Origin: Arthrobacter globiformis
GTDB taxonomy: Bacteria; Actinomycetota; Actinomycetes; Actinomycetales; Micrococcaceae
Assembly (NCBI RefSeq): GCF_030818015.1
Contig: NZ_JAUSZX010000001.1
Span: 4,464,001-4,528,000 of the forward strand
DNA length: 64,000 bases
Reading direction: 5' to 3'
Within the stretch, counting starts at the first letter, position 1. Every line of letters starts with the position of its first letter. The notes beneath the pieces are model-generated. The model made no database searches, was not told where the DNA came from, and saw only the letters and a list, made by a program, of their open reading frames with translations. The position numbers were made by a program, and so were the translations under genes. Shown in pieces: positions 34,231 to 43,448 of this stretch.

Positions 34231-36407
34231 ATGGCCGGATGGAATGCTGATACGGCGGCGGGCCCGTTGGGTGCCGGGACAGTCACCTTGGTCGAGGGAT
34301 CGTCCTTCTGTATTTCCTTGCCAAACGGGGACATCAGTACCGACCACCCGCATGGCCTTTTCGTGCGGGACGCCCGCATCCTCTCGGGCTGGAGCCTGAC
34401 GGTTGATGGCCTGGCGCTCGAGCCGCTGGCGGCCGAGACGAAGGAGCCGTACCGGGCACTGTTCGTCGGCCGGGTTCCCCGCTCCGACGGCTACGCAGAC
34501 AGCCCGCTGATCGTGGAGCGGCTGCGGGAAGTGGGGGCCGGCATCCAGGAACAGGTCACCGTCCGGAACTTCTCCCTCGAGCCGGTCGACTGCGTCATCG
34601 CACTGAAAATCGGGGCGGACTTCGCGGACCTCTTCGAGGTGAAAGAGGCGCGGATCCTGCGGCGCTGGGACGAGAAACGGCAGGCCGACGGCGGCGCGCT
34701 CACCATCCGGGCGGCGTGGCAGGACATCCGGAAGGGCGTGGTGGTCCAGGCCCCGGGTGCGGACGTTTCGGCGGACGCGGTGACGTACCGGGCTACGGTT
34801 CCGGCGCATGGTCACTGGACCACAGTCCTGACCGTGCTGCCCAGCACCGAGGGGGCCGATCGGCAATGGCTTTTGTCCATTCCGAGGGGGACGGTCTGTC
34901 GCCTCGGGACCGCCGCCGGCGGGAGTGGGTGGCGAAGATCCCGGTCCTGCAGATGGGCAACCGCTCTGTTGAACGGACCCTGCGCCGCAGCTACGACGAT
35001 CTGGGCGCCCTTCGGATTGAGGACCCCGACCACCCTGAACGTGTCGTGGTGGCCGCCGGGGCGCCCTGGTTCATGACCTTGTTCGGCCGGGACTCGCTGT
35101 GGGCTTCAGTCATGGCGATGCCGGTGGACCCGTCCCTGGCGCTGGGCACCCTGCAGACCTTGGCGGACCGCCAGGGATCCGTGGTGGACCCCATGACAGA
35201 GGAGGAACCGGGCAAGATCCTCCATGAGGTCCGGCTCGACGTTTCCAGTGGGCTGTCCCTGGGCGGCAAGTCAAACTACTACGGCAGCGTCGATGCCACG
35301 CCCCTGTTCCTGATGGTGCTCGGCGCGGTCAGCCGCTGGGGCTTCGCCGCGGATACTATCGCCGCGTTGCTCCCTCATGCGGACCGGGCCCTTGAGTGGA
35401 TCATGAAATCCGGGGACAAGGACGGCGACGGCTTCGTCGAGTACGAGCGTCTCAATGACCAGGGGCTGATCAACCAGGGCTGGAAGGACTCCTGGGATGG
35501 AATCAACTTCGCCAACGGCAAACTGGCCGAACCGCCGATCGCACTCTGCGAGGTCCAGGCCTACGTCTACGTCGCCTATCTGTCGCGGGCGTGGCTGGCA
35601 TACGACGCCGGGGACACAGCCCTTGGCAACGAACTCTCCGATCGGGCGGCCCGGTTGAAGAAACAGTTCAACGAGCAGTTCTGGATCCCTGAGCGCGGGT
35701 ACTACGCCATCGCCCTCGACGGCAAGAAACGGCAGGTCGACGCGTGCGCCTCCAACATGGGGCACTGCCTGCTGCAGGGCCTCATTGACGAGGACAAGGC
35801 TCCCCAGGTGGCCGAACGGCTGATGTCCGCGGAAATGTTCAGCGGCTGGGGCGTGCGCACCCTGGCCAGCGACATGGGCGCCTACAACCCGGCCAGCTAC
35901 CACAACGGATCGGTCTGGCCTCACGACAACGCGATCGTCGCCGCCGGGCTGCTCCGCTACGGCTTCGTGGCCGAGGCGCAGCGGATCGCCACCGGCATGA
36001 TGGACGCCGCCGAGCACTCCGACGGCCGGCTGCCGGAGCTGTTCTGCGGTTTCAGCCGGGAGCAGCTCGCCGTCCCCGTCCCATATCCGACGGCGTGCTC
36101 TCCGCAGGCCTGGGCAGCCACCGCGCCGATCCAGCTGGTGACGAGCCTGATGCGGTATGACCCGGTAGTTTCCGCCGGAGGAGTATGGATGGATCCCGTT
36201 CTTCCGAAGTCCTTTGGGGACCTCCACATCACCAACGCGCCACTGGGCGGTGGCCGCATCACCATCGACATTGCCAATTCCGTCCCCTCAGTCCAGGGGC
36301 TGCCTGACGGGATGACGTTCCGCCAGGGGCACCGTCCGTGGATGATCGAACTGGTCGAGCAGGCGCATCGCCGCCGAAGGGAGCGGTTCGAAAGCCGGGG
36401 CTCGTAG
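34231..36407 (+). pseudogene. Amylo-alpha-1,6-glucosidase / glycogen-debranching protein, frameshifted
   Basis: Two reading frames together encode one debranching-type protein. From ATG 34231 (CGGAGG eight bases upstream) the first frame gives the N-terminal GDE_N_bis domain (LVEGSSFCISLPNGDI...HGLFVRDARILSGW) to about 34850. The other frame then carries SPRDRRRREWVAKIPVLQMGNRSVERTLRRSYDDLGAL and the whole (alpha/alpha)6 catalytic part to 36407. One extra G in the GGGGG run at 34851-34855 would join the frames, so a one-base loss there is the simplest explanation. Either a real lesion or a homopolymer read error is possible. An intact product would be about 725 residues. Confidence 0.85.
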
Positions 36408-36418
36408 CGGCGAGCCCC
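36397..36418. terminator. Hairpin over the stop codon of the debranching gene
   Basis: GGGGCTCG (36397-36404) and CGAGCCCC (36411-36418) with a 6-base loop that includes the TAG stop at 36405-36407. Only TC follows, so termination would not depend on a U-tract. It also faces the convergent small gene. Confidence 0.6.
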
Positions 36419-36455
36419 TCGGACCGCCAGCACATGCCGGCCGGGAATGGGCTGC

Positions 36456-36605
36456 TCAGCTGCCGCGTGTACTCGTGCGCGGTGTTCCCCGGGATCTCCG
36501 CACTGGTCCCGAGCTCCACGAGCCGGTCAGCAGCGGCAGAGCTGCCCACACACCGCCCGCCGCGAGGAAAGCAATGAAGGCCGCGGACAGCAGGAGGGCG
36601 CTCAT
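36456..36605 (-). CDS. Small single-membrane-span protein, coupled to the preceding gene
   Basis: A 49-residue peptide with one hydrophobic segment, LLLSAAFIAFLAAGGVWAAL, then a basic Ser/Arg-rich tail. Its ATG overlaps the TGA of the gene before it (ATGA at 36605-36602), which is the main support for it being real. It is below the length at which coding can be trusted on its own. Function unknown. It ends the flavin reductase operon. Confidence 0.48.
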   Translation of the reverse strand: MSALLLSAAFIAFLAAGGVWAALPLLTGSWSSGPVRRSRGTPRTSTRGS

Positions 36606-36883
36606 TCCCGCCTGCCTGATGCCGGCCGGAGGCGGACTCCGTCGCGGTTGCCGTACATCTGGCGGCCCTGCCCGGCGGAACTGATGATCCACACCAGGCC
36701 GGAGTCCCGCGTTTTGGAGTCGATGTGGCCAGTGTACGAGTGCCCGGCGGGAAGCGTGACTTCAACTGTGGCCCCCACCTCGATGGCCTCCCAGTCCTCC
36801 GCAGGCTGCCACACGTCGTCGCTTATTTCCGGCTGCGCGTGCCGGCGGCCACGCCGCCGTGACGTGGCCTTGACCCGTGTCAT
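36602..36883 (-). CDS. Small basic hypothetical protein
   Basis: A 93-residue protein with a highly basic N-terminus (TRVKATSRRRGRRHAQ) and a beta-rich core, GATVEVTLPAGHSYTGHIDS, then RQMYGNRDGVRLR. The core looks like a small SH3/Sm-like barrel. It overlaps both neighbours as ATGA, so it is expressed with the flavin reductase. The basic tail suggests nucleic-acid or membrane contact, which is inference. The family is not recognised. Confidence 0.62.
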   Translation of the reverse strand: MTRVKATSRRRGRRHAQPEISDDVWQPAEDWEAIEVGATVEVTLPAGHSYTGHIDSKTRDSGLVWIISSAGQGRQMYGNRDGVRLRPASGRRE

Positions 36884-37395
36884 GCGACGCCCTCCAGGAT
36901 CTTGGCCCGTGGCTGCACGGAGACGTAGTCGCCCTTGAAGAAGAGGAGGGGATCGACGTCGGAACGGGCGCTCAGCGCGTGGACCGCGGCCACCACAATG
37001 GTGTGGTCGCCGCCGTCATACTCCTGGTGCAGCTCGCAGTCCACCCAGGCCAGGGCGCCGTCGAGGACAGGGTTGCCGAGAGGCGACGGCGAGTGGTCAA
37101 CGCCGGCGAACTTGTCCGCTCCGGACCGGGCGAACTGGGCCGCGAGGTGCTGGTGGTCAGCGGGGAGGATGTTGACGGTGAAGCGGCCCGCCTGGCGCAG
37201 CTGCGGCCAGGTGCTGGAGGTCCGCGCCGGGCTGAAGGTCACCAGCGCCGGTTCCAGCGAGAGGGATGCAAAGGACTGGCACGTGAACCCGGCAGGGCCG
37301 TTCTCGGTGGCCGCGGTGATCACGGTCAGGCCCGTTGCGAAGTGGCCCAGCACGTTGCGGATCCGGCGCGGGCTGAGGTCTGAGAGTTCCGTCAT
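36880..37395 (-). CDS. Flavin reductase family protein (FMN-binding split barrel)
   Basis: A 171-residue flavin reductase-like domain protein. The N-terminal VLGHFATGLTVITA and GFTCQSFASLSLEPALVTFSPA are the flavin-binding family motifs, and the HxYDGGDHTIVVAAV region comes late. Members give reduced flavin to two-component monooxygenases. No monooxygenase partner is adjacent, only two small genes downstream, so its partner is elsewhere or absent. ATG 37395 has AAAGGA seven bases upstream. Confidence 0.87.
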   Translation of the reverse strand: MTELSDLSPRRIRNVLGHFATGLTVITAATENGPAGFTCQSFASLSLEPALVTFSPARTSSTWPQLRQAGRFTVNILPADHQHLAAQFARSGADKFAGVDHSPSPLGNPVLDGALAWVDCELHQEYDGGDHTIVVAAVHALSARSDVDPLLFFKGDYVSVQPRAKILEGVA

Positions 37396-37618
37396 GGCGA
37401 GTCCTTTCGAAGCATGTACACCCAATCAAGCACCTCGCTGCCGGCTTCCCAACCCCGGCTGCAACGAACTGACGCGCATGGAAACGCAGCTTCACCGGCC
37501 GAAGCGGGGCGTAACAGAACAAGCCAAAATGCGTGCAGTGGGTGACGAAGAACGCAACGTGACGACGGAGTTCTACACACAGGAGACTCCGGGCCAGAGC
37601 TTGCCTAGGCTACGGGTA

Positions 37619-37689
37619 CGTGGTGTGCCCGAGAGGTCAGGGAGCGGTCTGCAAAACCGTTTACGCGGGTTCGAATCCCGCCATCACGT
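37619..37689 (+). tRNA. tRNA-Cys (GCA)
   Basis: A 71-nt cloverleaf. The acceptor stem is CGTGGTG with CATCACG (one G-U pair), the D stem CCC/GGG, and the anticodon arm GCGGT-CTGCAAA-ACCGT with anticodon GCA. The T arm is GCGGG-TTCGAAT-CCCGC. The discriminator base is T, which is the known identity base for cysteine tRNA. The CCA end is not encoded. It stands between the flavin reductase and the molybdate regulator. Confidence 0.95.
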
Positions 37690-37733
37690 CAGGTTTCGGC
37701 CTCCCAGCGAGCAGAATCAGCAGCCATATTCGG

Positions 37734-37768
37734 ATTTGCGGTAAAATACTGCCGAAACAACCGCAAAT
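37734..37768 (+). promoter_or_regulatory. ATTTGCGG / CCGCAAAT operator flanking a -10-like element
   Basis: An 8-bp inverted repeat (37734-37741 and 37761-37768) 16 bases before the HTH-TOBE start. TAAAAT at 37742-37747, right after the first arm, could be a -10. A repressor on these arms would block the promoter. Autoregulation of the molybdate locus by the adjacent HTH-TOBE protein is the natural reading. Confidence 0.6.
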
Positions 37769-37784
37769 AGTGGAATATGGTGAC

Positions 37785-38195
37785 ATGCCGAAAATCCGCA
37801 TCTCCGAAGCAGCGCGCTTCCTGGGCGTCAGCGACGACACCGTCCGCCGCTGGACCGAGAACGGGACCCTGACCCCGGTGAAGGACGCCTCCGGCCGGCT
37901 GGCCGTCGAGGGACTTGAACTCGCGCATCTCGCCCGCGAGCAGGCGCAGCTGCCCGAGGACCCCACCCGCGTGGGCAGCTCTGCACGCAACCGGTTCGTT
38001 GGCCTGGTCACGGGCATCACTGCGGACAAGGTCATGGCCCAGGTGGAGCTGCAGTGCGGCCCGTTCCGCGTCGTCTCCCTGATGAGCAGCGAAGCCGTCA
38101 GGGAGCTCGGCCTTGAACTCGGCTCCGTGGCCACCGCCGTCGTCAAAGCCACCACGGTCATCATCGAGACACCCCAGGGAAAGAGCATCATATGA
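37785..38195 (+). CDS. Molybdate-type regulator: MerR-like HTH plus TOBE (molbindin) domain
   Basis: A 136-residue protein with an N-terminal excisionase/MerR-like helix-turn-helix (RISEAARFLGVSDDTVRRWTENGTL, residues 3-28) and a C-terminal molbindin/TOBE domain of about 65 residues (SARNRFVGLVTGITADKVMAQVEL). The TOBE part should bind molybdate or tungstate. The stop overlaps modA as ATGA. It is a compact functional analogue of ModE. The dyad just upstream is its likely target. No strong Shine-Dalgarno is visible before ATG 37785. Confidence 0.85.
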   Translation: MPKIRISEAARFLGVSDDTVRRWTENGTLTPVKDASGRLAVEGLELAHLAREQAQLPEDPTRVGSSARNRFVGLVTGITADKVMAQVELQCGPFRVVSLMSSEAVRELGLELGSVATAVVKATTVIIETPQGKSII

Positions 38196-39001
38196 GCATC
38201 ACCAGCGTGCGCATCAGCGCCCTGCTGGCTGCCGGCGTCCTTGCCGCCGGGCTGTCCGGCTGCGCTGCTTCCAATACCGCGGCCAGCAGCTCGACGGCGG
38301 CCGGCACCAGCGGCGCCCAGAAGCTGTCCGGCACCGTAACCGTGTTTGCCGCCGCGTCGCTGAAGGCGAGCTTCACCAAAATCGCCTCCGAATTCGAAGC
38401 CGCGAACCCGGGCACAAAGGTCACGCTCAACTTTGCCGGGTCCTCGGACCTGGTCACCCAGATCACCCAGGGTGCTCCGGCGGACGTGTTCGCTTCCGCC
38501 GACACCAAGAACATGGCCAAGCTCTCCGATGCCAAGCTCATCGACGGAACGGCGAGCAACTTCGCCACCAACGTCCTGGAGATCGCGGTTCCGCAGGCCA
38601 ACCCGGCGTCGATCAGTTCCTTCGCCGACCTGGCGAAGCCGGGCGTCAAGGTGGTGGTCTGCGCGCCGCAGGTGCCCTGCGGCTCCGCCACGGAGACGGT
38701 GGAAAAGGCCACCGGAACCACCCTGAAACCCGTCAGCGAGGAATCATCCGTCACCGATGTCCTGGGCAAGGTCACCTCCGGGGAAGCCGACGCCGGCCTG
38801 GTCTACGTCACCGACGTCAGGAACGCAGGCGGCAAGGTCAAGGGCATCACGTTCAGCGAGTCGGACCATGCCGTGAACACCTGCCCGATCGCCACTGTGG
38901 GCAGCAGCAAGAACAAGGAACTGGCCGAGGCCTTCATCGCCATGGTCACGGGCAGCGAAGGCAGGAAGGTCCTCAGTGACGCCGGTTTCGGCACCCCGTA
39001 G
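38192..39001 (+). CDS. modA: Molybdate ABC transporter substrate-binding lipoprotein
   Basis: A 269-residue extracellular binding protein. The lipoprotein signal ends in LSGC at residue 24. The mature part begins [21 protein letters not shown], a ModA hallmark, followed by [11 protein letters not shown], the oxyanion-binding [11 protein letters not shown] and a late AGLVYVTDV segment. It captures molybdate and hands it to ModBC. Translation is coupled to the regulator upstream and overlaps modB. Confidence 0.92.
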   Translation: MSITSVRISALLAAGVLAAGLSGCAASNTAASSSTAAGTSGAQKLSGTVTVFAAASLKASFTKIASEFEAANPGTKVTLNFAGSSDLVTQITQGAPADVFASADTKNMAKLSDAKLIDGTASNFATNVLEIAVPQANPASISSFADLAKPGVKVVVCAPQVPCGSATETVEKATGTTLKPVSEESSVTDVLGKVTSGEADAGLVYVTDVRNAGGKVKGITFSESDHAVNTCPIATVGSSKNKELAEAFIAMVTGSEGRKVLSDAGFGTP

Positions 39002-39842
39002 CAAGGCTTGGACGGTCCGCAAAACAAACAGGCGGGACACCGGATACACCGGTGTCCCGCCGTGGGTGTTCGCCCTCGCGGCGGCAGGGGCTCTGTTTGT
39101 CCTGCTGCCGCTGGCCGCCATGGTGGCCAAGGTGAACTGGGGGCAGTTCATCCCGCTCATCACCTCGGAGTCCTCCCTCACCGCGCTAGGCCTGAGCCTG
39201 CGGACCTCGGCCGCCAGTACCCTGCTGTGCATCGTGCTGGGCGTGCCCCTGGCACTCGTCCTGGCCCGGGCCAGGTTCCCGGGCCAGCGGCTGCTGCGGG
39301 CCTTCGTGCTTCTCCCCCTGGTCCTGCCGCCCGTCGTCGGCGGCATCGCCCTGCTCTACACGTTCGGCCGGCAGGGCCTGCTCGGGCGGAGCCTGGAGCT
39401 GGCGGGGATCCAGATCGCCTTCTCCACTACCGCCGTCGTTCTCGCGCAGACATTCGTGGCGCTGCCGTTCCTGGTGGTCAGCCTGGAGGGGGCACTCAGG
39501 ACGGCCGGAACCAAGTACGAAGCCGTCGCGGCGACCCTTGGCGCGCGCCCCACCACGGTACTGCGCCGCGTCAGTATCCCGCTGGTGCTTCCGGGACTGG
39601 CTTCCGGCGCCGTGCTGTCCTTCGCGCGCTGCCTTGGGGAGTTCGGCGCCACCCTGACCTTCGCCGGCAGCCTGCAGGGGGTCACACGCACCCTGCCCCT
39701 GGAGATCTACCTGCAGCGGGAAACCGACGCCGATGCCGCCGTCGCGCTCTCACTGGTGCTGGTCGCGGTGGCCGTTGCCGTCGTCGGACTTTCCTACCGG
39801 CGTCCCCGGGCGCTGGCGGCAGAGGCAGGACCAACAGCATGA
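38976..39842 (+). CDS. modB: Molybdate ABC transporter permease
   Basis: A 288-residue permease with five to six membrane segments and the EAA-loop sequence [24 protein letters not shown] that contacts the ATPase. [19 protein letters not shown] is the typical ModB/CysT-type C-terminal motif. GTG 38976 has AGGAAGG upstream and overlaps the modA end by 26 bases. The modC start overlaps its stop as ATGA. Confidence 0.9.
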   Translation: MTPVSAPRSKAWTVRKTNRRDTGYTGVPPWVFALAAAGALFVLLPLAAMVAKVNWGQFIPLITSESSLTALGLSLRTSAASTLLCIVLGVPLALVLARARFPGQRLLRAFVLLPLVLPPVVGGIALLYTFGRQGLLGRSLELAGIQIAFSTTAVVLAQTFVALPFLVVSLEGALRTAGTKYEAVAATLGARPTTVLRRVSIPLVLPGLASGAVLSFARCLGEFGATLTFAGSLQGVTRTLPLEIYLQRETDADAAVALSLVLVAVAVAVVGLSYRRPRALAAEAGPTA

Positions 39843-40888
39843 CCTTCACACTCAACGCTGCGCTGCACGCGCGCAACTTCGACGTCGGGCTCACGCTCGG
39901 GCGCGCTGAAACCGTCGCCGTGCTGGGGCCCAACGGAGCCGGCAAGTCGACGCTGCTGGGGATCATCGCCGGGCTCCTCCGCCCGGACTGCGGGCACGCA
40001 GTGCTCGGAGAGCAGACGCTGTTCAACCTCGACGGCGGGAACAGCCACTTTCTGCCGCCGCACGCCCGGGGAACGGCACTGCTCGCGCAGGAGCCGCTGC
40101 TGTTTCCGCACATGAGCGTGCTGGAGAACGTCGCCTTCGGACCGCGGGCGGCCGGCGCGAACCGGGCCAGTGCGATGCAGACGGCGCGGCACTGGCTGGC
40201 TGAAGTGGAGGCCGCGGAGTTCGCGGACCGGCGCCCCGGCCACCTCTCGGGCGGACAGGCACAGCGCGTCGCCATCGCCCGCGCGCTGGCCACGGACCCC
40301 GAGCTGCTGCTCCTCGACGAACCCATGGCTGCCCTCGACATCCATGCGGCCCCCATGCTGCGCAGGCTCCTCAAACGCGTCCTCGCCAACCGCCGGGCCA
40401 TCATCATCACACACGACGTCCTGGACGCCCTCATGCTTGCCGATCGGGCCATCGTCGTCGAAGGAGGGCGGATCACCGAGGAAGGACCCACCCGCGGCGT
40501 CCTGGAAAAACCGCGCAGCAAGTTCGCTGCCGGTTTGGCGGGCATGAACCTCCTCCCCGGAACCATCACAGGCCACGGGCTCTCGTCCGACGGCGGACTG
40601 GACATCACCGCGCACCCCGAGGACGGTGCCGTCCCCGGCCAGGACGGCGTCGCCGTCTTTTCGCCGACGGCGGTCTCGGTCTTCCTGGGCGCTGAACACG
40701 GCAGCCCGCGGAACTCGTTCGCCGTCACCATCACAGACCTGGAACCCCACGGCGACCAGATCCGCGTCCACGCCGGCGGACTGTCCGCGGACATCACCCC
40801 GGCAGCCTCGGCAGACCTCGGACTCACACCCGGGATGACCGTCTACTTCGTCATCAAAGCCACCGCCATCGCCGTCTATCCCGCGTAG
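39839..40888 (+). CDS. modC: Molybdate ABC transporter ATP-binding protein
   Basis: A 349-residue ABC ATPase. Walker A is GPNGAGKST (about residues 30-38), the signature [15 protein letters not shown], and Walker [13 protein letters not shown]. The C-terminal 90 residues form a TOBE domain ([17 protein letters not shown]). It powers molybdate uptake with ModB. It ends the locus and is followed by a family terminator. The C-terminal TOBE should sense molybdate and can inhibit transport in relatives. Confidence 0.9.
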   Translation: MTFTLNAALHARNFDVGLTLGRAETVAVLGPNGAGKSTLLGIIAGLLRPDCGHAVLGEQTLFNLDGGNSHFLPPHARGTALLAQEPLLFPHMSVLENVAFGPRAAGANRASAMQTARHWLAEVEAAEFADRRPGHLSGGQAQRVAIARALATDPELLLLDEPMAALDIHAAPMLRRLLKRVLANRRAIIITHDVLDALMLADRAIVVEGGRITEEGPTRGVLEKPRSKFAAGLAGMNLLPGTITGHGLSSDGGLDITAHPEDGAVPGQDGVAVFSPTAVSVFLGAEHGSPRNSFAVTITDLEPHGDQIRVHAGGLSADITPAASADLGLTPGMTVYFVIKATAIAVYPA

Positions 40889-40908
40889 CACGCAAGTGCA
40901 AGGGACGT

Positions 40909-40935
40909 ACGACGGCGGGACCTTCCCGCCGTCGT
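40909..40935. terminator. Bidirectional terminator, ACGACGGCGG family
   Basis: A 12-bp stem ACGACGGCGGGA (40909-40920) with its complement (40924-40935) and a 3-base loop; CGTCTTGCCTTT follows. It separates the convergent modC and GH51 genes. Confidence 0.85.
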
Positions 40936-40945
40936 CGTCTTGCCT

Positions 40946-42484
40946 TTAGTTCTTGACCACGTCCAGCTCGACGACGGCCCAGGACAGCGCCGGGAGGGTC
41001 AGCCGGAGCTCGGAGCCGCTTGCCTTCGCCCCGTCGAGCGGCTTCAGGCCCACGCGGTCCGGGATGCCCTGGGTGTTGATCGTGAAACGGTCCCCGCCCT
41101 CCGGGATTTCCAGGACCTCGGCACGGAGCACCTGGCGGGCATCGAAGCCACGCAGGGCCACCTCGACTTCGGCTGCTTCCTCCAGGCCGCGGTTCGCGAA
41201 GAACAGCGCCACCCTGCCGGTTTCCTCGTTCCAGGTCGCGCTGACGTCGACGAGGTCGGTGTCACCGAACCGGGCATTCCCGTACTTGTCAGAGTCGACG
41301 GACAGGCGCAGGATCTGGCCCGTCGCGAGCTCGGCCATCCGGGCGAAGGGGTGGAAGATGGTCTGGCGCCAGGCCGGGCCGTTCTCCTCGCTGAAGATCG
41401 GCGCAATCACGTTGACCAGCTGCGCCTGGTTGGCGATCTTGACCCGGTCGCCGTGCCGGAGCAGCGAGTTGAGCAGGGTGCCGACGACGACGGCGTCCGT
41501 CACGTTGTACTTGTCCTCAATGACCCGGGGGTGCTCGCGCCAGCCCGCCTTGGAGACGTTGTGCGGCTGGTCCTCGGTGTCGAGGCCCCTCTGGTACCAG
41601 ACGTTCCACTCGTCGAAGGACAGGTTGATGTGCTTCTTGTGCTTGCCTTTTGCGCGGACGGCGTCTGCGGTGGCAATCACCGATTCGATGAAGTAGTCGG
41701 TGTCGACGGCGCTGGCGAGGAAGCTGCCGACGTCGCCGTCGTGCTCCTGGTAGTAGGCGTGCAGCGAGACGTAGTCCACCTCCTCGTAGGCGTGGGCCAG
41801 CACGGTCTGCTCCCAGGCGCCGAACGTCGGCATGCCAGAGTTGGAGCTGCCGCAGGCCACCAGTTCGATGTCCGGGTCCACGAACCGCATTGCCTTTGCG
41901 GCTTCCTGGGCCAGCCGGCCGTATTCTTCGGCGGTCTTGTGGCCGATCTGCCAGGGCCCGTCCATCTCGTTGCCGAGGCACCACAGCTTGATGTTGAACG
42001 GGTCCTTGTGCCCGTTCTTGGCGCGCAGGTCGGACAGGTAGGTGCCGCCCGGGTGGTTGGCGTACTCCACGATTTCGCGGGCCGCGTCCACTCCCCTGGT
42101 GCCCAGGTTGATGGCTTCCATGATTTCGGTGCCCGCCTGCCGGGACCAGTCCACGAACTCGTGCAGGCCGAAGGCGTTGGTCTCGAGGGTGTGCCAGGCG
42201 CCGTCGAGCCGGCGGGGGCGGTTTTCCCGGGGGCCGATGCCGTCTTCCCAGTTGTAGCCGGAGACGAAGTTGCCGCCGGGGTAGCGGATGACGGTGGCGC
42301 CGAGCTCCTTGACGAGCTTGAGTACGTCCTGCCGGAAGCCGTTTTCGTCGGCCTCCGGGTGGCCGGGCTCGTAGATGCCGGTGTAGACGCAGCGGCCCAT
42401 GTGCTCAACGAAGGAGCCGAAAAGGCGGCGGGGTACTTCCCCGATGGTGAAGTCGCGGTCGAGGGTGATCCTTGCGCGGGACAT
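40946..42484 (-). CDS. abfA: Intracellular alpha-L-arabinofuranosidase, GH51
   Basis: A 512-residue GH51 arabinofuranosidase without signal peptide, so it acts on arabino-oligosaccharides after import. The acid/base Glu is in LGNEMDGPW (about residue 173) and the nucleophile Glu in LSFDEWNVWY (about 295). The N-terminal RRLFGSFVEHMGRCVYTGIYEPGHP is a GH51 hallmark. It releases L-arabinose from arabinan or arabinoxylan fragments and is last in the transport operon. Confidence 0.93.
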   Translation of the reverse strand: MSRARITLDRDFTIGEVPRRLFGSFVEHMGRCVYTGIYEPGHPEADENGFRQDVLKLVKELGATVIRYPGGNFVSGYNWEDGIGPRENRPRRLDGAWHTLETNAFGLHEFVDWSRQAGTEIMEAINLGTRGVDAAREIVEYANHPGGTYLSDLRAKNGHKDPFNIKLWCLGNEMDGPWQIGHKTAEEYGRLAQEAAKAMRFVDPDIELVACGSSNSGMPTFGAWEQTVLAHAYEEVDYVSLHAYYQEHDGDVGSFLASAVDTDYFIESVIATADAVRAKGKHKKHINLSFDEWNVWYQRGLDTEDQPHNVSKAGWREHPRVIEDKYNVTDAVVVGTLLNSLLRHGDRVKIANQAQLVNVIAPIFSEENGPAWRQTIFHPFARMAELATGQILRLSVDSDKYGNARFGDTDLVDVSATWNEETGRVALFFANRGLEEAAEVEVALRGFDARQVLRAEVLEIPEGGDRFTINTQGIPDRVGLKPLDGAKASGSELRLTLPALSWAVVELDVVKN

Positions 42485-42549
42485 GTGGGGTATCTCCTTG
42501 GTTGTGGAACAGGTTCGTTGATGGTCAGTGGACAGCGAAGGGGCTTAGG

Positions 42550-43446
42550 TCAGGTGCCGGCGAGTCCCGTCGTCGCAACGCCCTTGATGATCTGGCGCTG
42601 GAAGAACAGGAAGACCAGGATGAGCGGCAGCGCCGCGAGCAGCGCGGATGCCATGTTCTGTGCGTACTGGATGCCGTAGGCGCTCTTGATGGTCTGCAGC
42701 CCCACCGGCAGGGTCAGGATTGACCCGTCGTTGGTGGAGATGAAGGGCCAGAGGAAGTTGTTCCAGGCGCTGATGAAGACGAAGATCGCCACGGCGGCCA
42801 GGATGGGGCGTGAGAGCGGCAGGATGATCTGAGTGAAGATCCGCATCCGGCTGGCGCCGTCCATCACTGCGGCCTCCTCGAGCTCACGCGGGATCTGGTC
42901 GAAGAACTTCTTGAGCACGAACACCATGGCGGGGTGGATGACCTGCGGCAGGATGATGGCCCACGACGTGTCGATCATGTGCAGCGCCACCATCTGGTAG
43001 AACAGCGGGATGATCAGCACCGGCGGCGGGATGATGATGGAGGCGATGATCACGGTCATCAGCACCTTCTTGCCGCGGAAGTCGATGCGGGACAGGGCAT
43101 AGGCCACCAGTGCGGAGATGGCCAGCGTGATCACGGTGATGGCGGCGGAGGTGTAGAGGGAGTTCCACGTCCACAGCGGGATGTTCCCGTCCTGGAACAC
43201 CTTGACGAACGCGTCGGCCGTAAAGCCCGACGGCGGGATCCAGCTTACTTTCGGCGCCGCGGCGTCCGTTTCGCTCTTGAAGGCGGTGACGGTTGCCCAG
43301 GCGAAGGGAACAAGCCAGAGGACGGCCAGGATTGCGGCGACCGCCAGGACGGCGGCCCTGCCCGCTGTCATCTTCTTGCGGGGCTGGCGGAGTTGTGTGG
43401 CGGACACGCTGCGGGCGGCGGGTCGGGTGAGGGTCTGGGTTGCCAT
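42550..43446 (-). CDS. Carbohydrate ABC transporter permease (MalG type)
   Basis: A 298-residue permease with six membrane segments. The EAA motif PRELEEAAVMDGASRMRIFTQIILP, which docks on the ATPase, lies near residue 200. It is the second permease of the arabinoside importer. ATG 43446 is chosen because sequence further upstream belongs to the other permease in another frame. No ATPase gene is in the operon, so a shared MsiK-like ATPase encoded elsewhere is expected, as is usual in actinobacteria. Confidence 0.9.
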   Translation of the reverse strand: MATQTLTRPAARSVSATQLRQPRKKMTAGRAAVLAVAAILAVLWLVPFAWATVTAFKSETDAAAPKVSWIPPSGFTADAFVKVFQDGNIPLWTWNSLYTSAAITVITLAISALVAYALSRIDFRGKKVLMTVIIASIIIPPPVLIIPLFYQMVALHMIDTSWAIILPQVIHPAMVFVLKKFFDQIPRELEEAAVMDGASRMRIFTQIILPLSRPILAAVAIFVFISAWNNFLWPFISTNDGSILTLPVGLQTIKSAYGIQYAQNMASALLAALPLILVFLFFQRQIIKGVATTGLAGT

Positions 43447-43448
43447 GG

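Noticed and set aside
34851..34855. Programmed ribosomal frameshift in the debranching gene
   Set aside because: A plain G run is not a classic slippery heptamer, and no stimulating pseudoknot or upstream Shine-Dalgarno is evident. A read error or mutation is simpler, though not excluded.
37619..37689. tRNA-Cys as attachment site of a genomic island
   Set aside because: No integrase, no direct repeat of the tRNA 3' end, and housekeeping-type molybdate genes follow directly.
40940..42679. 579-codon plus-strand frame opposite the GH51 gene
   Set aside because: The opposite strand carries both GH51 catalytic glutamates. This frame has no domain and is Val/Gly/Ala-rich.
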